This document shows positions 54,713 to 62,835 of a DNA stretch of 64,000 nt, piece after piece. The notes under the pieces are model-generated. The model was given only the letters and a program-made list of their open reading frames with translations, had not been told where the DNA came from and ran no database searches. The stretch lies in the NCBI RefSeq assembly GCF_016918015.1, contig NZ_JAERMK010000008.1, forward strand, positions 124,001-188,000. Reading direction: 5' to 3'. The translations under genes were made by a program, and so were the position numbers. This DNA is from Glycomyces sp. YM15 (GTDB lineage Bacteria; Actinomycetota; Actinomycetes; Mycobacteriales; Micromonosporaceae). The number at the start of each line of letters is the position of its first letter. The stretch's first letter is position 1.

Positions 54713-55372
54713 TCAGTCGTTGCGCAGCGCCGTCGCGACCACGATCACCAGCTGCAGCAGCCCCAGCGCGGCCAGCAGCAGCCAGGCGGTCACCGCGATC
54801 GTGATCGCGCCGCCGATCCACTGCTCGTACTGCCCACCGCCGGCGACGGCGATCACGCCCGCCGCGCCGAAGCCGAGGGCGACCACGAGTTCGCGGACCG
54901 ACCGCTCCCCCATCGTGGTCATGCCGAGGTCGCGCAGGCCGACCTGCCGGGCCCGGTTGCGGGTGAGCACGTACATCCAGCACAACGCGCCGGTGACCGT
55001 GACACTCCAGCCGGGCGCGCCGAGGAACCACAGCGCGAGGAGCCACGACCCTTCGGAGAGGCGCGCGGCGAGCGGCTCGAACACCAGGACCCGGCGGGTG
55101 AGGCTCGTCGAGCGCGCCGCGAGCAGCGCGTACGAGGAATCGGCCAGCGCGGTGATCGCGATGAGCGGCAGGGAGACCAGGATGATCGGTCCCCCGAGGA
55201 GGACGCATATGGGAATGAGGAGGCTGGCGACGAGGCCGACGCCGACAACGGCCCCGGGCTGGAACCGGGTGGAGAGGATGACCCTGCCTACAAGGGAGTC
55301 GGCGGGCACACGGGTGCGCATGGATGTTGTTGTAGCAGACGGCATCAACCGCGCATTCGCAGCATCGAACAT
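54713..55372 (-). CDS. Integral membrane protein of unknown function
   Basis: About 219 residues with five or six hydrophobic segments (VVGVGLVASLLIPICVLLGG, IILVSLPLIAITAL, LLALWFLGAPGWSVTVTG, VVALGFGAAGVIAVAGGG, AVTAWLLLAALGLLQLVIVVA) and the cytosolic part TRNRARQVGLRDLGMTTMGERSVREL. No family recognised. Start uncertain: ATG at 55372 has TAGAGT eight bases upstream (leaderless); ATGs at 55345 and 55321 are alternatives. Confidence 0.65.
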   Translation of the reverse strand: MFDAANARLMPSATTTSMRTRVPADSLVGRVILSTRFQPGAVVGVGLVASLLIPICVLLGGPIILVSLPLIAITALADSSYALLAARSTSLTRRVLVFEPLAARLSEGSWLLALWFLGAPGWSVTVTGALCWMYVLTRNRARQVGLRDLGMTTMGERSVRELVVALGFGAAGVIAVAGGGQYEQWIGGAITIAVTAWLLLAALGLLQLVIVVATALRND

Positions 55373-55433
55373 AAAAGAGGACTCTACGTGCCCGAGCGGT
55401 GACCGCAATCCCTCGATCGGGTAGCCGACAGTC

Positions 55434-56339
55434 CTAAGGGCGGAGGTTCTGCCAGACGCGCCGGGTGGAACGGGAGTGGTTCAAGGTCGTGAAGTGCAGT
55501 CCCGGGGCGCCTTCGGCGAGGAGCCGGGCGCCCATGTCGGTGGCGACTTCGACGCCGATGTCGCGGATGGCGTCGCGGTCGTCCTCGACGGCGCGGAGGC
55601 GTTCGGCCAGCGCTTCGGGGAAGCTCATGCCGGTGAGGACGGCGAAGCGCTCGATCTGCTTGATGTTGGTGACGGGCATGATGCCCGGGACGATCGGAAT
55701 GTCGCATCCGGATGCCGCGACGGCATCGCGCAGGCGGAGGTAGTCGTCGACGTCGTAGAAGATCTGGGTGATCGCGAAGTCGGCCCCGGCGCGGCATTTC
55801 TCGACGAAGTGGCGCACGCCGGTGTCCCAGTCGAGGTCGCGCGGGTGGCCTTCGGGGAAGGCGGCGACGCCGACGCTGAAATCGCCGGACTCCTTGATGA
55901 GTTCGACGAGCTCGCGGGCGTGGAGGACGCCTTCGGGGTGCTGGACCCAGTCGGCGCGCGGGTCGCCCGGCGGGTCGCCGCGCACGGCGAGGATGTTGCG
56001 CACGCCGACGTTGGCGAAGTGGCCGATGAGGTTGCGCAGTTCGGCGATCGAGTGGTTCACGGCCGTGCAGTGGGCCATGGTCAGGAGGGTGGTCTCGGAG
56101 TTGATCCGCTCGGTGGTCTCCACGGTCTTCAGCCTGGTGGAGCCGCCCGCGCCGTACGTGACGGAGACGTAGTCGGCGCCCAGGCCCTCGAGGGCTCGGA
56201 TGGTGCGCCAGAGGACCGAGTCGGCCTGCTCGTCGCGGGGCGGGAACATCTCGAAGGAGAACTTCGGCATGCCAGAGCGCAGCAGATCACCGATCTTGGC
56301 GGTCTTCTGCGGCATCACGCTGGGCACTCCGAGAGTCAT
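55434..56339 (-). CDS. metF: Methylenetetrahydrofolate reductase
   Basis: FAD enzyme reducing 5,10-methylene- to 5-methyl-tetrahydrofolate for methionine synthesis; 301 residues. Landmarks: KFSFEMFPPRDEQ near residue 26, ADYVSVTYGAGGSTR, LTMAHCTAVNHS, NILAVRGDPPGD, GADFAITQIFYD and VPGIMPVTN. ATG at 56339 has TACATT seven bases upstream, a probable leaderless start. Divergent from the polyprenyl synthase gene; the 96-base gap holds both promoters. Confidence 0.96.
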   Translation of the reverse strand: MTLGVPSVMPQKTAKIGDLLRSGMPKFSFEMFPPRDEQADSVLWRTIRALEGLGADYVSVTYGAGGSTRLKTVETTERINSETTLLTMAHCTAVNHSIAELRNLIGHFANVGVRNILAVRGDPPGDPRADWVQHPEGVLHARELVELIKESGDFSVGVAAFPEGHPRDLDWDTGVRHFVEKCRAGADFAITQIFYDVDDYLRLRDAVAASGCDIPIVPGIMPVTNIKQIERFAVLTGMSFPEALAERLRAVEDDRDAIRDIGVEVATDMGARLLAEGAPGLHFTTLNHSRSTRRVWQNLRP

Positions 56340-56435
56340 GCCTGCAAATGTAACGGCTCGGGTACACGTGTTCTGACCTGCACTGGCGACCACCCAATAG
56401 TTGGGACGGAGCGCCGGTCTCCTAGGGTTCGGTCC

Positions 56436-57488
56436 GTGGAGCTCAACGACCGCATCGACGCCGCCCTGACCGTCTTCCTCGACCGTCAGGCCGCCGTGAT
56501 CTGCGGGATCGACGACAGTCTCGGCGCGTATGCGGACGCGGTGCGCGATTTCGTGCTGCGGGGCGGCAAGCGGCTGCGTCCCGCGTTCGCGTATTGGGGC
56601 GCGCGGGGGGCGGGGCTCGCCGATTCCCCGGAGCTCGTCGCGTGCGTGGCTTCGCTGGAGCTGCTGCAGGCGTCGGCGCTCATGCACGACGACCTCATCG
56701 ACGGTTCGGACACGCGCCGGGGGATGCCGTCGATCCACCGGCGTTTCGCGGCGCTGCACGAGGCCGAGGGCTGGTCGGGCCGGCCCGGCGGGTTCGGGGC
56801 CGCGGCGGCGATCCTGCTCGGGGACCTGTGCCTGGCGTGGTCGGACGAGCTGTTCTGCTCGGCGGGGATGCCGTTCGCGGCGGTCGCGGCCGCGAGGGGC
56901 GACTTCGACCTGATGCGCACCGAGGTGAGCGCCGGGCAGTATCTGGACGTGCTCTCGGAGGTGCGCCGGGACGTCTCGGAGGCGACGGCGGCGAAGGTGG
57001 CGCGGTACAAGTCGGCGAAGTACACGATCGAGCGGCCGATGCTGATCGGCGCGTCCCTGGCGGGCGCTCCCGAGCGGGTCCGGGCGCATTATTCGGCGAT
57101 CGGGCTCCCGTTGGGCGAGGCGTTCCAGTTGCGCGACGACGTGCTCGGCGTGTTCGGCGACCCGGTGCAGACCGGTAAGCCCGCCGGGGACGACCTGCGG
57201 GAGGGCAAGCACACGTTCCTCATCGCGCGGGCTTCGGCGGCGGCGGACGCGGCGCAGCGGGCGGCCCTGGACTCGGGTCTGGGCGATCCGAACCTCGACG
57301 CGGAGGGGGTGGAGCGGCTGCGGGCGGTCCTGATGGACACGGGGGCACTGGCCGACACGGAGGAGCGAATCGGCGCTCTGGCGGCGGAAGCCGAAGCGGC
57401 GCTGGAGGACTCGCGTGCGGATGTGGATCCGGCGGCGCTGCAGGTGTTCGCGGGCCTGCTGGTCAAGGCCGTGAAGCGGGACTTCTAG
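56436..57488 (+). CDS. Polyprenyl (geranylgeranyl/farnesyl-type) diphosphate synthase
   Basis: Adds isopentenyl units to an allylic diphosphate; 350 residues. First Asp-rich motif HDDLID with DTRRG at 84-94, second FQLRDDVLGVFGD near 230, and LRGGKRLRPAF at the start for substrate binding. Product length cannot be told from the sequence alone. GTG start with TAGGGT seven bases upstream and TTGGGA 16 bases before that, so likely leaderless. The next gene, an anchored acidic protein, follows after 148 bases. Confidence 0.94.
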   Translation: MELNDRIDAALTVFLDRQAAVICGIDDSLGAYADAVRDFVLRGGKRLRPAFAYWGARGAGLADSPELVACVASLELLQASALMHDDLIDGSDTRRGMPSIHRRFAALHEAEGWSGRPGGFGAAAAILLGDLCLAWSDELFCSAGMPFAAVAAARGDFDLMRTEVSAGQYLDVLSEVRRDVSEATAAKVARYKSAKYTIERPMLIGASLAGAPERVRAHYSAIGLPLGEAFQLRDDVLGVFGDPVQTGKPAGDDLREGKHTFLIARASAAADAAQRAALDSGLGDPNLDAEGVERLRAVLMDTGALADTEERIGALAAEAEAALEDSRADVDPAALQVFAGLLVKAVKRDF

Positions 57489-57636
57489 CCGCCGTCCACG
57501 TTGGATTTCGTGTCTTTCGGTCGCTTCGGTTCACCCGAATGGGCTGAATCACACCCGCACGGGTGACGCAACGGTTACCACCGGTCCCCTCGCTCGTTGA
57601 TTCGAGTGAAGGACTTGAAATGGACGGTGGAACACC

Positions 57637-58296
57637 ATGGGACTCTTCGGCGCCATCGGGCGCGAGACGAGGGGCGCGTTCCGTTCCCTCGGTTACGATC
57701 TGCGCCAGTCGCGGCGCTTCCGGCGGGCCGGTGCGATCGCGGTGGTGGCGGTCGCCGGCGGCATGATCGCGACGGGGGCGCTGCTGCGCGAGCCCGTGCC
57801 GGGCCTTCAGGGTCTCGGCGGCGAAGGCTCGGACATCACCGAGGGCTGGTTCGGCCTGGGTGCCGACACGACCGGTCAGGACGCGGAGTCCTCGGAGCAG
57901 GAGACCTCGCAGTCGCCTTCCGCTGCAAGGGAATCCGACGATCCCGAGGTCGCGTCCTCGTCGCCTGCGGCGGATGCGCGGGGCACGAATCTCGGTGAGG
58001 CGCCCGGACTGGTGCCGGTCGGCGAGGAGGGCTCGGACCCGGTCGAGGAGCACTCGCCGACGCCGACGCAGGAGCCCACCGAGGAGCCGACGGACGAGCC
58101 GACCACCGGCGCGCCGAGCGAGACGCCCACGGAGGAGCCCACGACGGACGCTCCCACGACCGAGGAACCGACGCCGAGCGCTTCGGTGCCCACGAGCGAG
58201 GGCCCCACGCAGGAGACGACCTCCGAACCGACGGCGGAGCAGGCCCCGCGCGGCTCGACGGCACCGACCCCCCGCAAGGGCCCCATCGGAGGCTGA
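57637..58296 (+). CDS. Membrane-anchored protein with a T/E/P-rich extracellular region
   Basis: A 219-residue protein. Cytosolic basic start (GRETRGAFRSLGYDLRQSRRFRR), one helix (AGAIAVVAVAGGMIATGALL at about 31-50), then a low-complexity outside part with about 90 residues of T, E, P, S (TEEPTDEP and TEEPTTDAP units). Similar in style to the tail of the kinase at 49621. GGTGGA lies 5 bases before the ATG. Function unknown; likely spans the cell wall. Confidence 0.72.
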   Translation: MGLFGAIGRETRGAFRSLGYDLRQSRRFRRAGAIAVVAVAGGMIATGALLREPVPGLQGLGGEGSDITEGWFGLGADTTGQDAESSEQETSQSPSAARESDDPEVASSSPAADARGTNLGEAPGLVPVGEEGSDPVEEHSPTPTQEPTEEPTDEPTTGAPSETPTEEPTTDAPTTEEPTPSASVPTSEGPTQETTSEPTAEQAPRGSTAPTPRKGPIGG

Positions 58297-58394
58297 CGCC
58301 TGATCGCGTTGCAGCGCTGCGGCGTTCATGGCGCTGCCGGTGCCGCGCCGACCCGGGCCCCACGTCCTGGGAACGGCGCGCGCCGCGTGCTGCG

Positions 58395-59567
58395 CTACGA
58401 GGCCTTCTCATCGGCCAGCTCGGCCCTGATCGCGGCGATGTTGCGCTTGACGGCGGCCACGTCGGGCCCGTCCTCGCCCGTCTCGCCCCGCCGCTGGTCG
58501 CGGGCGACGAGCGTCGCCAGGTTCACCAGCTCCCGGTGCAACTGCCCGAGCAGATGCGAGGCCTCCTTGCCCCACCGCTTGTGCGCGCGCTGCCGGGCCT
58601 TGCGTCTGCTGCGCAGCGACCGCATCTCCGTGAGGTCGTCGGCCGTGATCACCGATTCGTCCTGATCGGACATCGTGGTCACGAACCAGTGCCATTCCGC
58701 GCGGGCCGCGAAATGGTAGAGCACGAAGAACAGCCCGAGAATGATCAGGCCCTTGCCGTAGCTGAGCGGAATCCCCAGCGCGGGCGGCATGCTCGACGGC
58801 AGCGGCAGGTTCCACAGGCCGTGCATCGCGAGGGCCAGGGCGTACAGGCCGACCGCGACGCCGAGGCGGGTGCTGAAACGCCGCCTGGTCTGGGTCACGA
58901 AGAACGCGATGCCGAGCCCGGCCGCGCCGGTGTACAGCGGGTGGGACCAGGGCCCGGCGACGAGGACCCGGGTGAACGTCACGGTGAGCGCCCCGGTGAG
59001 GTCGGAGTTGGGGTTCATGACCGCGTACTTGATGGCGTACGTGAGGTTCTCGACCACTTGGAAGCCCAGTCCGACGAGCGCGCCGTAGATGAGGCCGTCG
59101 ATCGACCGGTCGAAGTGCTCGCGCACGATGAGGACGAGCATGGCCACGCCCATGGCCTTGAGCCATTCCTCGTTGAGCGGCCCAGCGATGGGCGGGCCCC
59201 AGGTGCGGGCCCATTGGGTGTCGGTGAACTCGGCGAGGACGACGAGCGCGGCGTCGTTGGCGAACATGGCGAAGGGGACGGCGGCGAGGCCGCCCCAGCA
59301 CATGGCCGCGGCGCGGACGGTGGGCGGTTCGCGTTCGAAGAGGTCGAGGCGGGCGAGGATGTCGAGGAAGAAGAACGCGAGGACCGCGTTCACGCCGATG
59401 GAGGCCCACAGGGCGGTGGCGATGTCGCCGTAGTCGGGCGAGAGGACGCGGCCGAGTTCGAGCAGGCCGTAGACGAGGCAGGCGACGAAGAGCCAGTAGG
59501 CGGGGCGCCGTATGCGGACGAACGCGCCCTGGCTCTCGACGACGACGCGTTCGGTCCGGACGATCAC
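58395..59567 (-). CDS. PrsW-family intramembrane metalloprotease-like protein
   Basis: Integral membrane protein of 390 residues, about eight helices. PrsW-type active-site motifs are present: PLNEEWLKAMG (two Glu), FQVVENLTYA and GPWSHPLYTGAAG (His), plus MHGLWN near the end. A soluble charged tail of about 90 residues follows (RSLRSRRKARQRAHKR). PrsW cleaves anti-sigma factors in bacilli; here the target is unknown. GTG start overlaps the preceding gene by four bases. Confidence 0.86.
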   Translation of the reverse strand: MIVRTERVVVESQGAFVRIRRPAYWLFVACLVYGLLELGRVLSPDYGDIATALWASIGVNAVLAFFFLDILARLDLFEREPPTVRAAAMCWGGLAAVPFAMFANDAALVVLAEFTDTQWARTWGPPIAGPLNEEWLKAMGVAMLVLIVREHFDRSIDGLIYGALVGLGFQVVENLTYAIKYAVMNPNSDLTGALTVTFTRVLVAGPWSHPLYTGAAGLGIAFFVTQTRRRFSTRLGVAVGLYALALAMHGLWNLPLPSSMPPALGIPLSYGKGLIILGLFFVLYHFAARAEWHWFVTTMSDQDESVITADDLTEMRSLRSRRKARQRAHKRWGKEASHLLGQLHRELVNLATLVARDQRRGETGEDGPDVAAVKRNIAAIRAELADEKAS

Positions 59568-60181
59568 TCGCCCTCCAGCTTGAACGCGCCGATGAAGGGG
59601 TCGGGGTCGACGGTGGCGCTGGCCGGGTCGTCGCCGGGGGCGATGAGGATGAGGATCGCGGCGGCGCCGCCGTCCTCGCCGACGACGGTGATCGACCCGG
59701 CGGTGTCGATGCCGACGATGTCGGCGCGGTAGCCCGAGAGGCCGGTGGCCGCGTTCTCGTAGGGCCGTTCGTTGTTGTAGGCGTAGCCGCGTTCGGCGGT
59801 GATCGGGTCGGCGCGGCGGATGAGGAGGTTCTTGAGGCTCTCCACGTGGGTGTCGACCTCGACGGTGGCGGTCAGGGCGCCGTGGCGGAAGTCCTGGCGC
59901 TGGTCGGCCATGTGGATGCCCGGGGAGGTCCAGCCTTCGCCGGGGAGCTTGAACTCGAGTTTGGCGCCGATGACGGGGTAGGACTGGAGGTAGAGGGTCT
60001 CGCCCTTGTCGATGTCCTGCACCGAGTCGCCGAGGGCGCGTTCGATGCCGATCCAGAACACCAGCGGCAGTGCGATCGCGAGGGCCGCGACCACGGCCTG
60101 CCACATGCGGCCGTGTTCGACCCCGAACCGGTTCAACCGGATGGTGGCCTCGCCCAAAGTCCCCTCCCCGAGCCTTGACAC
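59564..60181 (-). CDS. Membrane-anchored protein of unknown function coupled to the PrsW-like gene
   Basis: A 205-residue protein with one helix (WQAVVAALAIALPLVFWIGI at about 27-46) and an outside beta-rich part (SYPVIGAKLEFKLPGEGWTSPGIHMA, ALTATVEVDTHVESLKNLL, AAILILIAPGD). No family recognised. Overlap with the protease gene suggests they act together; it could be a substrate or regulator. The GTG at 60181 is the only start upstream of the helix with long coding potential. Confidence 0.7.
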   Translation of the reverse strand: MSRLGEGTLGEATIRLNRFGVEHGRMWQAVVAALAIALPLVFWIGIERALGDSVQDIDKGETLYLQSYPVIGAKLEFKLPGEGWTSPGIHMADQRQDFRHGALTATVEVDTHVESLKNLLIRRADPITAERGYAYNNERPYENAATGLSGYRADIVGIDTAGSITVVGEDGGAAAILILIAPGDDPASATVDPDPFIGAFKLEGE

Positions 60182-60275
60182 GCGTGGATATCAAGGTACG
60201 GGAAGGGGACCGGGATTGGCCCCGATTTCCGGCGACGGGGCGGTTCAACCTCCCTGTCGCGGAAGGAGGGTGGGC

Positions 60276-61373
60276 TCAGACGACCTTGGTGGCCCAGCCG
60301 TGGGTGTCCTCGGCGCGGCCGTGCTGGAGGTCGAGGATGGTCTGGCGCAGTTGCATGGTGAACTTGCCGGCCTCGCCGCCGTTGACCTGGAACTCGCCGC
60401 TGCGGCCCTTGACGGTGCCGACCGGGGTGATCACGGCGGCGGTGCCGCACGCGAAGGCCTCGGAGAGCACGCCGGACTGCGCGTCCTCGCGCCAGCGGGC
60501 GAGCGAGTAGTCGGTCTCGCGGACCTCCCAGCCCGCTTCGGTGGCGAGCGTGAAGATCGCGTCGCGGGTGATGCCGGGGAGGATCGTGCCGAGCTTCGGC
60601 GTGTACAGGACGCGTTCGTTCTCGTAGGCGAAGAACAGGTTCATGCCGCCGAGTTCGTCGACGTACTTGTACTCCACGGCGTCGAGGAAGACCACCTGGT
60701 CGCAGCCGTGCTCGATGGCCTCGGCCTGCGGGAGCAGGCTCGCCGCGTAGTTCCCGCCGCACTTGGCGGCGCCGGTGCCGCCCGGTCCGGCCCGGTTGAA
60801 CTCCTCGGAGACCCACAGCGTGAGCGGCTTGGGGCCGTGCTTGAAGTACGCGGCGGCCGGGGAGGCGATGACCAGGTACGTGTACTCCTTGGCGGGGCGC
60901 ACGCCGAGGAACGCCTCGGAGGCGAACATGTACGGCCGCAGGTAGAGGCTGGCCTCCTCCTGGCTGGGCACCCAGTCGCCGTCGACGGCGAGGAGCTCGC
61001 GGATCGAGGCGAGGAACCACTCCTCGGGCAGATGCGGCATGGCCATGCGCTCGGCCGAGAGGTTGAGGCGGTGGGCGTTGGCCTCGGCGCGGAACAGGCC
61101 GATGCCGCCGTCGGGGTAGCGGTAGGCCTTGAGGCCCTCGAAGATCTCCTGGGCGTAGTGGAGGACCGCCGCGGCCGGGGAGAGCGTGAGGGGCCCGTAG
61201 GGCTTGACGGTGGCGCTGTGCCAGCCGCGGCCCTCGGTCCAGGTCATCTCGAACATGTGGTCGGTGAAGTTGGTGCCGAAACCCGGGTTCGCGAGGATGC
61301 GGTCGCGCTCCGCGGCCGGGGTCGGGTTCGGGTGCGGCTCGCGCCGCAGGTCGGGAAGACCGTCGCTGGTCAT
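60276..61373 (-). CDS. ilvE: Branched-chain-amino-acid aminotransferase
   Basis: PLP enzyme transferring amino groups to and from Val, Leu and Ile; 365 residues. Motifs: YGPLTLSPAAAVLHYAQEIFEGLKAYR, LYLRPYMFASEAFLGVRPAKEYTY, FLDAVEYKYVDELGGMNLFF containing the PLP Lys, and LSEAFACGTAAVITPVG. ATG at 61373 has AAGGACA upstream; a TTG five codons earlier is poorer. Downstream of leuB on the same strand but after its strong terminator. Confidence 0.97.
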   Translation of the reverse strand: MTSDGLPDLRREPHPNPTPAAERDRILANPGFGTNFTDHMFEMTWTEGRGWHSATVKPYGPLTLSPAAAVLHYAQEIFEGLKAYRYPDGGIGLFRAEANAHRLNLSAERMAMPHLPEEWFLASIRELLAVDGDWVPSQEEASLYLRPYMFASEAFLGVRPAKEYTYLVIASPAAAYFKHGPKPLTLWVSEEFNRAGPGGTGAAKCGGNYAASLLPQAEAIEHGCDQVVFLDAVEYKYVDELGGMNLFFAYENERVLYTPKLGTILPGITRDAIFTLATEAGWEVRETDYSLARWREDAQSGVLSEAFACGTAAVITPVGTVKGRSGEFQVNGGEAGKFTMQLRQTILDLQHGRAEDTHGWATKVV

Positions 61374-61489
61374 AGATCTGTCCTTCAATGCAGGTGGCTC
61401 GGGTGCGGTGCTGTATTTGGTCCTGATGCCTAACTTACCGCTCGTTCAGGTGGTCGGGCGGCGCGTGGGCCGGTCGGGCTTCGACACGG

Positions 61490-61537
61490 AAAAACGCCCG
61501 GCGAGGCGCTCTTGTCGGAGCGCTGGCCCGCCGGGCG
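61490..61537 (-). terminator. Intrinsic terminator of leuB
   Basis: CGCCCGGCG (61495-61503) and CGCCGGGCG (61529-61537) form the outer stem, GCGCTC/GAGCGC an inner one. On the minus strand TTTTTCC follows, a U-tract, so this is a true rho-independent terminator. Confidence 0.9.
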
Positions 61538-61556
61538 CTTGATGCAGCTGGGTTTG

Positions 61557-62594
61557 CTAGCTGAGCTGTCCGGCGACGTCGGCGGCTACTCGGTCGCCTA
61601 CCTCGCCGGTGCGGATCTTGGCGCCGGAGTCGCGTCCGGCGAGTTCGCGCTCGACCGCGGCGTTCACCGCGATGGCGGCGTCAGTGCGGCCCAGGTGCTC
61701 CAGCAGGAGCGCGGTGGAGGAGATCGCGGCGACCGGGTCGGCGATGCCCTGACCGGCGATGTCGGGCGCCGAGCCGTGCACGGGCTCGAACGTCGACGGG
61801 TGCGTGTGGTCGGGGTTGATCGAACCGGTGGCGGCCAGGCCGATCCCGCCGGTCACCGCGGCCGCGATGTCGGTGAGGATGTCGCCGAACAGGTTGTCGG
61901 TGACGATGACGTCGAACGTGTGCGGCCGGTTCACCAGGAACATGGCGGCGGCGTCGACGTGCTGGTACTCGGTGGTGATGTCCGGGTACTCGGCGGCGAC
62001 CTCGTCGAAGGTGCGCTTCCAGAGCCCGCCGGCGTGCACGAGCACGTTGGTCTTGTGGACCAGGGTGAGGTGGCCGCGGCGGCGCTTGGCGCGCTCGAAG
62101 GCGTCGCGGATGACCCGCTCGGTGCCGTAGCGCGTGTTGAGCGACTCCTCGGTGGCGATCTCGGCGGCCGTACCGGTGTGGAGGTTGCCGCCGGCGCCGG
62201 TGTACAGGCCCTCGGTGCCCTCGCGGACGACCACGAAGTCGATGTCGCCGGGCTTCACGTCGGCCAGCGGCGTGGGCGCGCCCGGGTAGAGGCGGCTGGG
62301 GCGCAGGTTCACGTACTGGTCGAACTCGAAGCGGAGCTTCAGCAGCAGGCCGCGCTCGAGGACGCCCGGCGGGACCGACGGGTCGCCGATGGCGCCCAGG
62401 AGGATCGCGTCGTGCCCGTCCAGTTCGGACAGCACACTCTCGGGGAGGACCTCACCGGTGCGGTTGTACAGGCGGGCGCCCAGGTCGTACTCGTTCGACT
62501 CGTAGCCCGGAAGGGCCACGGCGAGCACCTTCTGCGCCTCGGCGATGACCTCTTGCCCGATCCCGTCGCCCGGGATGACCGCGATCCTGCTCAT
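61557..62594 (-). CDS. leuB: 3-Isopropylmalate dehydrogenase
   Basis: Oxidative decarboxylation of 3-isopropylmalate in leucine synthesis; 345 residues. N-terminal [21 protein letters not shown], substrate-binding [61 protein letters not shown] (metal Asp), and [19 protein letters not shown]. Start ATG at 62594. Preceded by serA with a 241-base gap and a long hairpin. Confidence 0.97.
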   Translation of the reverse strand: MSRIAVIPGDGIGQEVIAEAQKVLAVALPGYESNEYDLGARLYNRTGEVLPESVLSELDGHDAILLGAIGDPSVPPGVLERGLLLKLRFEFDQYVNLRPSRLYPGAPTPLADVKPGDIDFVVVREGTEGLYTGAGGNLHTGTAAEIATEESLNTRYGTERVIRDAFERAKRRRGHLTLVHKTNVLVHAGGLWKRTFDEVAAEYPDITTEYQHVDAAAMFLVNRPHTFDVIVTDNLFGDILTDIAAAVTGGIGLAATGSINPDHTHPSTFEPVHGSAPDIAGQGIADPVAAISSTALLLEHLGRTDAAIAVNAAVERELAGRDSGAKIRTGEVGDRVAADVAGQLS

Positions 62595-62697
62595 GCTGCC
62601 TCTCTGATTTCGTCCTCAGTCGCTGACGCGAACTGGTGCGCCGCTTCCGGTCGCAGACCGGCCCGTTCCCCTTCGGCCGGTTCTACCCAGGGAAACG

Positions 62698-62746
62698 CGG
62701 AATGCGGGCGAGTGCGTTCACCTTAACGCACCCGTCCCGCATTCCG
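62698..62746. terminator. Long hairpin between serA and leuB
   Basis: CGGAATGCGGG at the left end (62698-62708) pairs with CCCGCATTCCG (62736-62746); GTGCGTT (62712-62718) pairs with AACGCAC (62725-62731). About 90 bases beyond the serA stop. Confidence 0.8.
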
Positions 62747-62835
62747 ACGAACGACTCTCAGCAGGTGGAACCGGACCGGTGAACGCCACAGGAGCGGCCA
62801 CCGGGAGGCCCGAGGGCCTGCTCACCGGACAGGCC

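Noticed and set aside
57489-57636. Riboswitch-like leader (c-di-AMP type) before the T/E/P-rich protein gene
   Set aside because: Only short GC-rich stems, with no conserved motif that I could match.
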